Shown here: positions 34,901 through 46,139 of the stretch, piece after piece
How the letters are laid out: each line of letters starts with the position of its first letter
Numbering within the stretch: the stretch's first letter is position 1
Source: Rheum nobile
Taxonomy: Eukaryota > Streptophyta > Magnoliopsida > Caryophyllales > Polygonaceae
Assembly (NCBI GenBank): GCA_027886185.1
Contig: WOAB01000159.1
Span: forward strand, 1,984,001-2,048,000
DNA length: 64,000 nucleotides
Reading direction: 5' to 3'
The notes under the pieces: generated by a model
What the model was told of the DNA's origin: nothing
Seen by the model: the letters and a program-made list of their open reading frames with translations, nothing else
Databases searched by the model: none
Position numbers and translations under genes: made by a program

Positions 34901-36710
34901 AAACTATCCGACCCATGATCTTGAGTTAGCAGCGGTTGTCTTTGCGCTGAAGATTTGGATGCATTACCTCTACGGTATAAGATGCCAAGTCTTCACCGAC
35001 CACAAAAGTCTCAAGTATATATTTACTCAGAAGGAGTTAAATATGAGACAACACCGCTGGCTAGAGTTGCTCAAGGACTACGACATGGAGTTGTTGTATC
35101 ATCCGGGCAAGGCTAATGTAGTAGCTGATGCACTAAGCCGGAAGACAACGCATGAGACTGTAGTTGCTCTACTTACTGCTCAGACCAAGCTAAACCAAGA
35201 GTCATGCAACATTGAAGTCTTGTATGACCAGCGTAGAGGGTACCTGAGTATGATGGAGATTCAGGCTACACTACTGGATCAAATCAAAGAAAAGCAAGTC
35301 GATGACATCATCTTGGTAAAGTTAAGCAGTGAAGTGATGGATGGGAAAGCTCCCAGTTTTGTGGTTCAGGATGATGGATCACTTTGGTTTCAGGATCGGA
35401 TCTGTGTGCCTAACACAGAAGGTCTTCGTCAGTTGGTGATGAGAGAAGCTCATTCATCTGCTTACTCTGTGCATCCTGGCTCTAGCAAGATGTACAAGGA
35501 TCTCAGGAAGAAGTTTTGGTGGCCAAACATGAAGTGGGACGTAGCAGACTTTGTGGCAAAGTGCTTAACTTGCCAAAAAGTCAAGATCGAACACCGCAGG
35601 CCAGGTGGTGAGATGCTACCTCTCCCAGTACCAGAATGGAAATGGGAGGACATTTCCATGGACTTCGTCACTGGGCTACCAAAGACTCGAAGCTAGAGAG
35701 ATGCTATCTGGGTAATTGTGGATAGGCTTACGAAGAGTGCTCATTTCATAGCCATCAAGACCACATGGGAAACCCAGAAGTTAGCAGAAGTTTACCAGAA
35801 GGAGATTGTCCGCTTACATGGCATTCCTAAGACCATTGTATCGGACCGAGATGGCCGTTTCATGTCAAGATTCTGGAAGGAACTTCATAAGGCTATGGGA
35901 ACCGAGTTGAGGTTCAGTACAACTTTTCATCCTCAGACAGATGGTCAATCTGAAAGGACCATCCAGACTCTGGAGGATATGCTTAGAGCTTATGTGCTCG
36001 ATCGTCCGACTAGCTGGGAGGACAGCTTGAGTCTGATTGAGTTCACATACAACAATAGCTGGCATGCTACAATCAAGATGGCTCCGTTTGAAGCTTTGTA
36101 TGGTCGCAGATGCAGATCTCCGATTTGTTGGGACGATAATGCCGACAAAATTCTTCTTGGACCAAAGTTGGTCGAAAGGACGGCTTTAGACATTGCTTTG
36201 ATCAGACAAAGAATGTTGACCGCTCAGAGTCGATAGAAGTCCTACGCAGATCGGAAGCGCAGGACTGTCGAGTTCGAGGTCGGTGACAATGTTTTTGTCA
36301 AGGTATCGCCATCCAAAGGAGTTTTCAGATTTGGTAAGTGTGGGAAGCTTAACCCTCGCTACGTGGGACCATTCGAGATTCTGGATAGAGTGGGATCTCT
36401 AGCGTACCGCTTGGTGTTGCCGCCATCGGCTCACCCGGTGCATAACGTGTTCCATGTATCTTTACTCAGAAAGTATGTACCAAATGAGTCTCATGTACTT
36501 AGTTACGAGGACATCGAGATTCAAGCTAATGGTACTTATGAAGAGTTGCCCGTGTGCATTTTGGAGCGTCGGGAGAAGCATTTGCGCAAAAAGGTCGTAC
36601 CATTGGTACGAGTGCTGTGGTCCAAGTCAGGGACCGAAGAAGTTACTTGGGAGACGTGGGAAACCGAGTCAGATATGCTCAGGCGTTTTCCCGAGTTATT
36701 CTCGACCTAA
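31989..36710 (+). CDS. gag-pol: Tekay gag-pol polyprotein, 1,573 codons with two in-frame TAGs
   Basis: The start is ATG 31989 (MVNPRSTRN), chosen because the gags at 55456 and 63745 begin with the same MVN(T/I/P)R and CAG precedes each. Gag has a capsid-like region (MERLFRNVECTEAEKVHIASL, ASEWWES) and two zinc knuckles, CYNCGTVGHKSNEC (residue 341) and CFGCGRDSHLQKYC. Protease follows with LFDSGAMHSFIS (Asp at 458), RT with VFIDDILIYS (about 791), RNase H with YSDAS (940), integrase zinc finger (CLTCQKVKIEH) and core (Asp in SDRDGRF, Glu in QSERTIQ), GPFEILDRVG, and a chromodomain-like end (VPLVRVLWSKSGTEEVTW). TAG codons at 35694-35696 (codon 1236, start of the integrase core) and 36234-36236 (codon 1416) interrupt an otherwise open frame. 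Everything before codon 1236 appears intact. The enzymes would copy element RNA to DNA and insert it, with chromodomain targeting. Confidence 0.9.
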
Positions 36711-36733
36711 GTTTCGGGGTCGAAACTTCTTGT

Positions 36734-36746
36734 AAGGGGGAGGAGA
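36734..36746 (+). promoter_or_regulatory. Polypurine tract of element A
   Basis: AAGGGGGAGGAGA directly abuts the 3' LTR start at 36747 and is the expected plus-strand primer. Confidence 0.95.
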
Positions 36747-39107
36747 TGTGATACCCCGTAATTTTGTAAGGTTATATTGGGAATTATGGAATTTTCCCGG
36801 GTACCCGTTGTGTACGTCGGATTTAATACAGAGAGTTTGAGACATTCTGTAATGTGATCTGTATCTGTGATATTTTTCTCAGTGAAATAATATACAGACA
36901 GCATGCCTTGGATTTTAAATTGTCGTTCGCGTACGATAATTTTTATCCCGGTTTATCGTCAAGCTCGTTCAAAGCTGAATGGGCGGGAAAAGGGAGAAAC
37001 GGCGACCGCCGTGGTTGGGCCCGAGAAGTCAGCGTGTCAGCTTCTAGCTGGCCGCGACAGGCCTAGCGACGGTGACCGCCGCATTTACGGCGACCGCCGC
37101 GTGCCCGCCGCAGGCAAAATCACGGCGACCGCCGTGATTGTCCAGTGGGCATTGCCCGTCGGTCGCCGGCGTCGTTCGAGGCACGCCATTGCGTCGGTTT
37201 CCGCGTCTTAGGGTTTGCTGGGTACTCCTTGGGGTTTGCCTATATATAGAGGAGCTTGGGCATGGGTTTTGGGTCATCTACAACCCCGAATCGCTGCCAA
37301 AATTATCCCTCAAAGTGAGTTGAGTTTCGTCGGTTTTCTTGTGCTCGTCGGAGGTGTTGTGGTGTGTTTCCAGAGTGCCTTTGTGAAGCTTTTGGTTAGC
37401 CTTGGAGGTTAGAAGCCAAAGCAAGTCGAGAAAGGCCGAACCGCTCGTGTTTTGGGGTGAGATTTCTCTCGTTTCAGTCGGCCGTGTTCTTCACGGCGAC
37501 CGCCACCAAGAACGGCGACCGCCGCCAGTGCCCAGAATGCCTTTGTGGCTTTGGCTTGGTTGGTTGTCGTTGTGGCGTCTTTCCTTTCGTATTCTTTCGC
37601 CGTGTTTAGATTCATACTGTTTATGTCGGATCTAACTTAGGGTTCCTTTTATGGGTCGACTCGAAGGTTGTTGTGCTGTCGGAACTATACCGTGTCAAGC
37701 CCGGAATCCAGTTGACGTCTTTAGACTATTCTGCGGATTAAGGCAAGTGGCGGTTCGCTCTTGCTCATTCGTTCCATATTTACATTAATTATCAGTAGTT
37801 TATCTGAGTAATTAATTTGGAATGAATATTCTATTTGTCTGGAAACGGTTTTGATAAACTGTTTTGAAAATCATATAATAGGTTGTATATTTGTTAGAAC
37901 AACGCTATTATCTGTGATCGCCTTTCGAGCCTTTATGTGGATTTATCCTGTAAATGTTGTGGTGCTGTAACTGTTTAGTTAGCACTGTTAAATAGGAACG
38001 TTACTCGGACTCTGTCTAGTCGTTTCTTTATAATCTGGTATCGGGGTGGCTCGTCCCTATCTGGTACTATTCTATGATAATGATTGGTCTCTTACACATG
38101 TGTGTAGAGACAGGACACTTAGCTGGTATCATAAATCTTTCGGTATACGTCACTCTCGATGAAACGTATACTAAGATGTGCCGTCCCACTGGTGGGGTAC
38201 ACATGTAAAAGTCTATAATGTGATGTGTGTTTTTGAAACATAATAAAATAAGTGCTACCTTGACGCACATAATTAACAAACGCTCAGCGAGTAGGGCAGC
38301 TAGGTAATAGTGCCGCTAGGAAGACTCGTGTTGACTTGAATGTAGTACGTCTTCTTTCCGATCTGGATTCGCTGAAAGGCGGTGAGGTTGGTCGTTGACT
38401 GAAGCATCTCAGTCAGTTTTAAATCATTGTTGTTTGATTCTTAAATATTCCAGATTTGTCATACTTCCTTAAAGACTCATTTCAGTTGGAGTCTTCTTTC
38501 GAGTCGATTTCTGTGAAGATTCAGTCTTCCAGAATCTTCTCTTATGCATACCTCTTGTTCATTCCAGTAGGAGTATGGTGGTTGACAAGCGTACTCGATT
38601 ATTATTCGAGGGACGAGGAGTCTAACCTAATACGCCTGCTTCGAACCATTCTGCTTTGTACCCTTGCTAGTCTATTCATTTAGACTAACCAACCGATATT
38701 TTCCTTGCAAGGTTGGCTGGTGTCATCCGTTCGATTCGGCACATCAGATCGGAAGTAGTGAAGACTAGAACGATTATGGAGTCAACGGTGGTTTTCAAAC
38801 GTTTTAGTTATTGCTTTTATCAGGTTGCAATCCTTTGGACAATAACTTTGATTGTAATGTACTTTCTTAGTCTTCCGCTATATTTGATTTAAACTCTGTG
38901 TTGACCTATTCGGGATTGGGTTGTAATCCCGTAACGCTTGTTTCCTTGACAATGTTATGTTTTGGAATTGATTACGTTGATCATTATGCATCAATTATAT
39001 TTCATGTTTGTTTTTAACCGGTAAAGCCTGGGGTGATCTCGGTAAGGAACACTGGAATCACTGGCGGTAATACCTTTCCAAAAGGGTTAAGTTTTGGGGG
39101 TGTTACA
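36747..39107 (+). repeat. 3' LTR of element A
   Basis: The LTR is 2,361 bp, 62 bp shorter than the 5' LTR. The differences concentrate in the GGCGACCGCC arrays, where one upstream and some downstream units are missing. Elsewhere only scattered single-base changes are seen. Confidence 0.95.
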
Positions 39108-39112
39108 TGTAG

Positions 39113-39782
39113 GAGTTGGTAAGTTTCCCGGTTCATCCTTTCTTGCATGATGCGGAGAGGAAATATCAACTATCAAAGGGATTAGACAAAGAGTTAAAAT
39201 TGTACCTTTTCTTATTGGCATTGGCCTTCTTCCGCTGATGTTGGTCGTGAATCAACTTTGCCTTGTGCACCATAGTGGGTACATCATCAATATCCTAGAT
39301 CTCGATGGCATCTCGAATATCCAAATTGAGTTCCCCAAAGAGAGTAGGTTGTAGGGTGTATGGACCATGGTGAATGCCTATCTTGAACATCAAGTCATCA
39401 AGCTCATTGAAGTATGAAATGAGCCAGCGGTTGTTTTGGACACAAGTAGCAACCTTCTTCTGTATCATTTGCTTGTTGTTTGGAGGAACACATCACTTCC
39501 TCTTTAGGTACATAAGTTGGTACCAAGTTTGCACTTGGGGGAAGGCGATAGTGATTACGATCCTCACAAGTGTGTTGCCACCAAGCCTGAGCATAACTAG
39601 TAAAGTGGATGGACACCACATGGACTCTCTCCTCTTCGAGGTGGACACAATGATCCAACACATAGCTGGTGTTATCATTCTATGTAGGCCGTTGGCATTG
39701 TAGTAGTGCAGCCGAGGCTGTGATAGTAGAGTCGACAGTGACAGTGTTGGTTCTCATAGTGTAGTGTTATATTGCTTATACT
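39113..39782 (-). pseudogene. Element D gag, middle part
   Basis: On the minus strand this reads LDHCVHLEEERVHVVSIHFTSYAQAWWQ (about 39660-39575), the conserved capsid region of plant gypsy gag with the AWW motif. After a frameshift it reads YFNELDDLMFKIGIHHGPYTLQ and later VHKAKLIHDQHQRKKANANKK. Several stops are present. It is bounded by the target duplication of element A on the left and that of the solo LTR on the right, and it continues at 43141 and 28146. Confidence 0.8.
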
Positions 39783-42700
39783 TGTAATAACCCTCATTTT
39801 ATGATAAGGATATTATTGTAATTCATATTTTGAGGATAATAAGAAAGTTTATAGCATTTACTTTATTTCCTTAAAAGAAGTATAATTTAAATGAACCTTA
39901 ACTTAAGTAAGAAATGATGTATTGATTAAATTTTGTACAAATTATTATAAGGTTACATTAATATAGTAGAGAAGTGTTAAAAAGTAGGATTAAGTTCATA
40001 TAATAAAGCTTGAGAACTTTATTATAATTTTGTAACTAAATAAGGGAAAATGTACCACAAATATAAAAATTGGGGAAAAATTGCAAATAACCCCAAAACA
40101 TTAGAGGGGGGGGGGGGGGGAGGCGAGTGTAATTAGTGGGAAATGGAATAAAATCTCAGCCAATGTTTCCCTGTTCTAGAACCTTGGTTAGGATTCTCCC
40201 AAATCAGCCAAAATTCGATTGAATCTCTACATAATCGGTTCGTTCGACGAATGTAACCTTTTACCCAAGTAACTAGATACTATAACCCTCAAATTTATGG
40301 GATAATTAACAATGTTTTAACCCTAATTCAGGCAAATCTTCCCAAAATTAAAAAGAATGCGTTTTGAGCTTGGATAGATGAAAATAAAGAAAAATTGATC
40401 CGATTCGAATTGTTTTAAGCTCGGTAAGTGTATAAACGGAACATTGAACCCCAAGCCAACCTTTCCCCTATAATTTGGACTCGGAACGAGTCAAATTTGG
40501 CATCCAAAACTAATCGAAGTCCCCTTGTGTTCTATTTCTCGAGCATTTTGTTGTGGTTGTTTTTCGACGCCGTTGGTGTTCCTTCGCTGCCAGCAAGCAT
40601 CCTTGGTGGGGGGGGGGGGGGAGGCGAGTGTAATTAGTGGGAAATGGAATAAAATCTCAGCCAATGTTCCCCTGTTCTAGAACCTTGGTTAGGATTCTCC
40701 CAAATCAGCCAAAATTCGATTGAATCTCTACGTAATCGGTTCGTTCGACGAATGTAACCTTTTACCCAAGTAACTAGATACTATAACCCTCAAATTTATG
40801 GGATAATTAACAATGTTTTAACCCTAATTCAGGCAAATCTTCCCAAAATTAAAAAGGATGCGTTTTGAGCTTGGATAGATGAAAATAAAGAAAAATTGAT
40901 CCGATTCGAATTGTTTTAAGCTCGGTAAGTGTATAAACGGAACATTGAACCCCAAGCCAACCTTTCCCCTATAATTTGGACTCGGAACGAGTCAAATTTG
41001 GCATCCAAAACTAATCGAAGTCCCCTTGTGTTCTATTTCTCGAGCATTTTGTTGTGGTTGTTTTTCGACGCCGTTGGTGTTCCTTCGCTGCCAGCAAGCA
41101 TCCTTGGTGATACCCCACGTCGCCACGAGTCCATATCCGCCGACCCCGCTCTGTTTAGACCCCAAACGAGCTCATACGAGCCCTCCGAACTTGAGGTCAC
41201 GCCACCTCTGTTTTGGCTCGTGTTGTCTGTTTCCGAGGCCACCAGTTCAGCCAGCCACCACCAACACAGCTCGTCGCTGCCGCAAAAAAGCCACACCATC
41301 ACCCAGACATCGTGCACGCATCGTCGAACCGCCGCCGAGCTTTAGTGAACCGCCTCCGAGCCACTGTAAATGGAGTTGTGTGGTGTGTTGTTACTTGTAA
41401 TGTGATTTACATGTTCTATTGCAATGCTGAAAATGTACAGCTACATTGCAAAAAATCATGCTTAATTCGTGATTAAATCATGATTAAGGCTAAATTAGAT
41501 TATAATAATGTGTATTATTTTTTTTTGTTAAAAATAAAATTGAAATAGAGAAAACAACAATTAGACTTTATAATTGTTATTTGAAAAGATTGTTGTATGG
41601 GTACTTTTGTGATAAGAAAATAAACTAACTAATGTTAATTTATTTAAATTAAGATTTTTATAGGATTAGGTAGAATGATCCAACAATTAATATTATGAAT
41701 TCTATTTATAAATTTTGTTGAAATGGTTCATGAGATTTAGTAAAATAAACTTACTTATGGTGATTTTTGTGGTTACATCTGGATCCACATTGGAGTAGAA
41801 GTCGAGCCTGTTGACTAGAACCGAATCCCGTCTTACGTCAACTCGACGTTATTCCGAACTAAGGCAAGTGGTGGTTCACTCCTGCATTTATTCTATATTA
41901 TTCTTAATTAATTGTTGCAATTAAGTTGGGATAGATATTGTCATATTGTGTTTGAGAACTTCTGTGTTATAATGGTGTGATAAAAATATGAATTATATAC
42001 TAAGTTGTATATATTGCTAGAGACTACGCTTGTAAATATATTATTATTGTCGTTGGGTGAGAGTTGGACTTTCGGGTGAATTTGGTGTGGACTTGTATGC
42101 GTAGTTAACACGAGTATTCGTTAGAACGCTATATACCTTGCGAGGTTTAGTTATTTCTTTATTACAATATAAGGAGGATTTTGCCCGAGTACTTTTGGTC
42201 ATGACCGTACCGTTATTCGAATATAAATGGTGGTGCAATTAGGTAGTGCCATTTTTCGGGATTCATCCCATGATAAATTCTCGTATCGAGATAGTATGGA
42301 TTAAAAGCTTTAACATAAATGCACAATTTGGATTTAAATAAGATAAGTGCTTTTATGCACATAATTAATAAACTTCAGGCGAGTAGTACAATGTGGAAAC
42401 CGCTCGGGCTCCTATCTAAGTAAGTCCTCTTTCCAATATGAATTTGCACAACACACATTCGGTGAGGTTGGTTAAGGACCCAATTAGTCAAATGAGTCAT
42501 TTTAAAAATCTTGGTGTGTAATAATTATTAGTGCTCCCAAACAAATACATAAAATTCCTATACATCAATTTCATTGGAGTCTTCTCTTGAATCATGTCTA
42601 TTCCTACATTTCAGTGGAAGTATTTCAGTTATATATCGGCTTTTATTCGAGAGATAATGATAGTAACCGGATACGACCACACATAACCTCTCATAAATAC

Positions 42701-43140
42701 CCTTGTTTAGTCTTTCATTAAACTAACCAACCTTTCTTTTCCTTACATGGTTGGTTGGTGTCATCTGTCCCATACGGCACATCAGGTAATTCTTCTCATG
42801 TGTGAAGAAGCAGAATTACGACGTTTGAGGCAACTTTTGTTTTTAATATTTTCGTTTAATAAGGTTGAAGATCCTCAAGTTAGATTATAGGTTTAAGACC
42901 TATTATGTAATTTTTGGTATTTTCTAATTAGTCTTCCACTATGACATTTTCTATAATTGGACATTTGATCTCAGTCATTATATACTCCTCAACATTATTT
43001 GTAAAACATTATTATTCAATTGTGAATGTTTTATATATTATTTTGTATTTGCGATCAATACTATAAGCCTTGAGTGATTTTGGATATGTGTTCTGAGGTC
43101 ACTAGCGGTAATATTCCCAAGGTAACTTGGGGGTGTTACA
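39783..43140 (+). mobile_element. Family-C solo LTR
   Basis: The sequence is 3,358 bp, begins TGTAATAACCC and ends GGGGTGTTACA, with an exact 5-bp duplication ATACT at 39778-39782 and 43141-43145. There is no internal region or second LTR, which is the mark of LTR-LTR recombination after insertion. It carries the AAGGCAAGTGGTGG block at 41861 and a 501-bp internal tandem duplication. Its ends and its second half resemble the LTRs of elements A and B, so the family is probably Tekay-like. Confidence 0.9.
40106..41108 (+). repeat. 501-bp tandem duplication starting at poly-G runs
   Basis: Copy 1 (about 40106-40607) and copy 2 (about 40608-41108) are offset by exactly 501 bp and differ at only about three positions outside the G runs. 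Each begins with a G run (15 G at 40106-40120, 14 G at 40608-40621) followed by AGGCGAGTGTAATT. Family-C copy 2 at 19720-20300 has no such duplication. Confidence 0.9.
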
Positions 43141-43320
43141 ATACTGTCATTAAGTTGACGGATAGACTCATTGGTCTTTGCTCTCTCCACCATCAACTAT
43201 TGACGCTCAAATCGGGTGCTCACAATAATTGCATCTTGAACATAAATCTTGGTCGACTTAGTGAGGCCATAATCCTCAACCGAAATCTACTTTTTCTTAG
43301 ACACACATAGACACCAAAAC
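43141..43320 (-). pseudogene. Element D gag, N-terminal part
   Basis: Minus-strand text EDYGLTKSTKIYVQDAIIVSTRFER, one stop, then VERAKTNESIRQLNDS resembles the helical N-terminus of plant gypsy gag and runs up to the solo-LTR duplication site. The remaining 43321-44030 toward the LTR is AT-rich 5' leader with no gene. Confidence 0.5.
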
Positions 43321-44039
43321 AAGGGAAAAAAGCAATATGCAACAAAGGAAAAAATAAACTGACAAAAAAGCAAACCTCGTATGCAAGAACAAGTGTCAAA
43401 TTTCAACAAATAAGAGAACCCTAAGGGATTCCTAAAAGACGGCCAAAGGACGATAGAATTGCAAGTACTACAAGAGCATGCAATTGTTGAAACTTCAAAT
43501 TGAAATGTGTAATCAACTCAACAACCAATTCGAACTAGCACGAAAGAAAGCACACCGAATTGAAACAAGAAAAAGACTTGGACAATGAGCAATCTCTAGC
43601 ATTGGTTTTTTTTTGAAGTATTGGCTCACTTTATAGCTGACTTTGTATTTTTGTGGAATTCTTGGCTCAATTTAAAGCTGACTTAATTTTTTTTAACTAG
43701 AGATGCAAAAGAATAATCGAAGTTGTCTTATAATTCACCAAATGATGTGGGTGAAGCAAGTAAGGTCAAGCAAGTAATGCAAACTAACAACTAGAATAGC
43801 TCAATCAATTAGAAGTTAAGCAATTGAAACAATTAAAAAAAGGATTAATAAAACATAAACTTGAACTAACATATTATTCCCATTGATAAAGGTAGAAATG
43901 AATTACTAAAAATAAGGGAAATATGAAAATAAGGCAAAATTAGCTTAAGTGGTAGGGTGGGGACGTGTTGTGTACGTGATGGAGGGGGTGGGCTGCCGTA
44001 GGCAATGGAATTTGTATTCAATAGGATGATGGTGATATA

Positions 44040-44440
44040 GAGGTTTACTTTTTAACGCATAGGCATTTTTGCTGTTTAACGCATAGGGCTGGCACGTAAC
44101 GTGTGGAACCTTTCACCACGTTACGTGCCGCCACACGTTACGTGTGGTTTGTAGTTAATGCAGCGGTTTTATGGCCTAATGCAGCGGTTTTATGACCTAA
44201 TAATGCAGTTTTTATAACTTAATGCAGCGGTTGTAAATAACTGCTATATTAGGTCATAACCGCTACATTAGGTCATAAACCGCTGCATTAACTACCAACC
44301 ACACGTTACGTGTGGATCATAACCACACGTAACGTGTGGCACTATTTTTACCTCACGTAACGTGGTGAGCCATGCCACACGTTACGTGAGGATCCTATGC
44401 GCTGAAAGGCAATTTTGCCTATGCGTTGAAAAGTAAACGT
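44040..44440. mobile_element. Palindromic Mutator-like MITE with CACGTWACGTG repeats
   Basis: The element is about 401 bp. Its ends are inverted repeats containing GTTTACTTTT(T/C)AACGCATAGGCA. Flanks GGTGATATA (44031-44039) and GGTGATAGA (44441-44449) form a 9-bp duplication with one change, as Mutator-like elements make. Nearly the whole element folds back on itself. The arms carry repeated CCACACGTTACGTGTGG-type palindromes and several AATGCAGCGGTT units that pair with AACCGCTGCATT on the other side. No coding capacity is present. Confidence 0.8.
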
Positions 44441-44633
44441 GGTGATAGATGATGATGTAGGGTAATGATGTCGGTCGGGGAGGTGTTTAGACTAGGAAAT
44501 TCGAAGAAGTACAATGGTGTTTGTGTTGGTGGGGATTGAAACGAAAAACAATATATGCTATAATTTCAATGCTGAAAAATAATGAATTGAAATCCGTATA
44601 ATAAGGGAAATTTTACCTCTAAACGTTGGAAAT

Positions 44634-44642
44634 TTGATACCA
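44634..44642 (-). promoter_or_regulatory. Primer-site remnant of element D
   Basis: Minus-strand TGGTATCAA next to the right LTR matches the start of an initiator-Met primer site. The same arrangement occurs in element F at about 12424-12432. Confidence 0.55.
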
Positions 44643-44644
44643 CT

Positions 44645-45643
44645 TGATACGTGGTTAACTCCTACTTATCATGTTTGATGTATTGGTCCGTCTTAGAGAT
44701 AAGATTTAGATTCTTATGCTTGATTGGGAACGGACACGGAAACTTAAGAACTCACAATAACTTAATTGAATGATGAATAAAACTCAATTGTAGATTCAAT
44801 AACCCGAAGCAAGAACAATAATTATTGTGGATGAGAAACACACAAGCATCTAGACATATGCATGTGTCTTTAAATATGTCTCCTAATGAAAAAAAATATG
44901 TACTTAAATGAGAGAGGCTAGGGTTCTAACATAAAAGCCCTAGAGACTAGGGTTCACCAGCAAAACCTTTCACCCGCATCCGACCCATTCATCACCCACA
45001 GGTGATTCGGGTGGGTTGGATCATCCACATAACATCTTTATTAATATTTTTATGATTATTTAAATATAATGAAATACATATCTAGTGTTAAAATTAATCA
45101 ATTTTATTGAATATATGAAAATAGTTGTTCTAACTATCAGATTTGATGAAGGTTATTAGAAAACTATTCTTAAAATATTTAAATTTTAAACGTAAACAAA
45201 CAAAAATTGAAGTTATAACTTATAATAAAATTGAATTAGAATTAGAATATGTAATGTGTGAACGAGTGGGTGGGTGGAGTACGGGTAATGGATCAGGTAG
45301 GTGGGTGAGATTTACATCACCCATCACCCGCCCTTCACCCGTTTCACCCAATCCACCAACCACCCATACCGTGCAAGTGCCTGTGCACGGAGCTGTACGG
45401 GCTCTAGAGTCTAGTGAACGGGCCGTGCACATGAGCAATGGAGGGTGCACGGACTGGTGCACCCTTTTACACCTTTGTTGGAGCATTGTGTTTTACCCTA
45501 ATTTGGTCCGGTTGTGTTGGCACTTTCATGGAGCCCCGAAGACGATGACACTGAGACTTGAGTGATGCGAACGAGTTGCTCATGGGCGCCATTGGGGGAC
45601 GTTATGGTGGCCTTAGAATCGTTCCCTCCTTGGTGCCATCACA
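44645..45643 (-). repeat. Element D 5' LTR, uninterrupted
   Basis: The LTR is 999 bp, from TGATACGTGG to GGTGCCATCACA. It contains GTGCACGG-type palindromic repeats (45370-45465). Its end (45575-45640) is the empty-site counterpart of the Tekay deletion derivative insertion. Confidence 0.75.
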
Positions 45644-46139
45644 ACCGAGGGGTCCCCAACTTTGATGTGTTATGCCAACTGTTTGGTGGTGTACGCTGAT
45701 AGCCTTGAACTTATACATAAGAACAATTAGATTAACTTTTCAACAATCTCTTAATATTCATGTAAGTCCAGTTCTTATTTGACGTCCTTGACAATTATCT
45801 CTAATCGTCTCTGAAACACGTAAAAACACTAGTGTAGACTCCGAATGGAAAATAAAACAAAACTAACTAGAAAACATATAAGATTTTCATGAAAGTGATA
45901 TAATCTAAGATGAAATTGGACTCCTAAAATATATATAGAATAGGTGTTATTTGCCAGTGAGACCCCCGTGCTAATCAGCAAAGCGTCAGATTCAAGGCAT
46001 CCCAACGAATCTTCGCCTTGACTTGAATCCCCTAAAAACAGATGAACCAGAGGCACCATAAAAATGCCAGATGTGAAAACTTCTCCTCTACTTCACAATT
46101 GACCCAAGGGCAAATTAACAGTTTGTGATATTTAGCAAG
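45644..46139 (-). other. Probable copia 3' flank, not delimited
   Basis: No open coding sequence is credited. A purine-rich minus-strand tract (GTAGAGGAGAAG, about 46080-46095) just after the copia RNase H could be its polypurine tract, which would place the copia 3' LTR to the left. I could not find TG...CA ends or a second copy. Confidence 0.35.

Larger units (their letters stand above)
28152..39107 (+). mobile_element. Element A: full-length Tekay/Del chromovirus
   Basis: The element is 10,956 bp, with an exact 5-bp target duplication TGTAG at 28147-28151 and 39108-39112. LTRs start TGTGATACCCCG and end GGGTGTTACA. It carries a primer site, an accessory ORF, gag-pol in one frame with chromodomain tail, and a purine tract. 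The very similar LTRs, which differ mainly by indels in a GC-rich array, show a recent insertion. It sits inside element D between its zinc knuckle and gag. Two TAG codons make the copy itself probably defective for integrase unless they are read through. Confidence 0.95.
17068..45643 (-). mobile_element. Element D: old gag-protease gypsy element opened by seven nested insertions
   Basis: The left LTR starts TGATATGTGGCTAACTC at 17068 and the right LTR starts TGATACGTGGTTAACTC at 44645. Both continue with shared text (ACTTAATTGAA, GATTCAATAACCCGAA, GTACTTAAAT). The gag pieces at 43141-43320 and 39113-39782 and the zinc knuckle/protease at 27530-28146 are all minus strand and in the right order between the LTRs. 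The primer site lies next to the right LTR and a purine tract (CTCCCCCACTTGG, about 27309-27321 on plus) next to the left LTR end. Subtracting the insertions leaves about 4.5 kb, so D itself seems to have lacked RT, RNase H and integrase. No outer target duplication was found. Confidence 0.75.
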
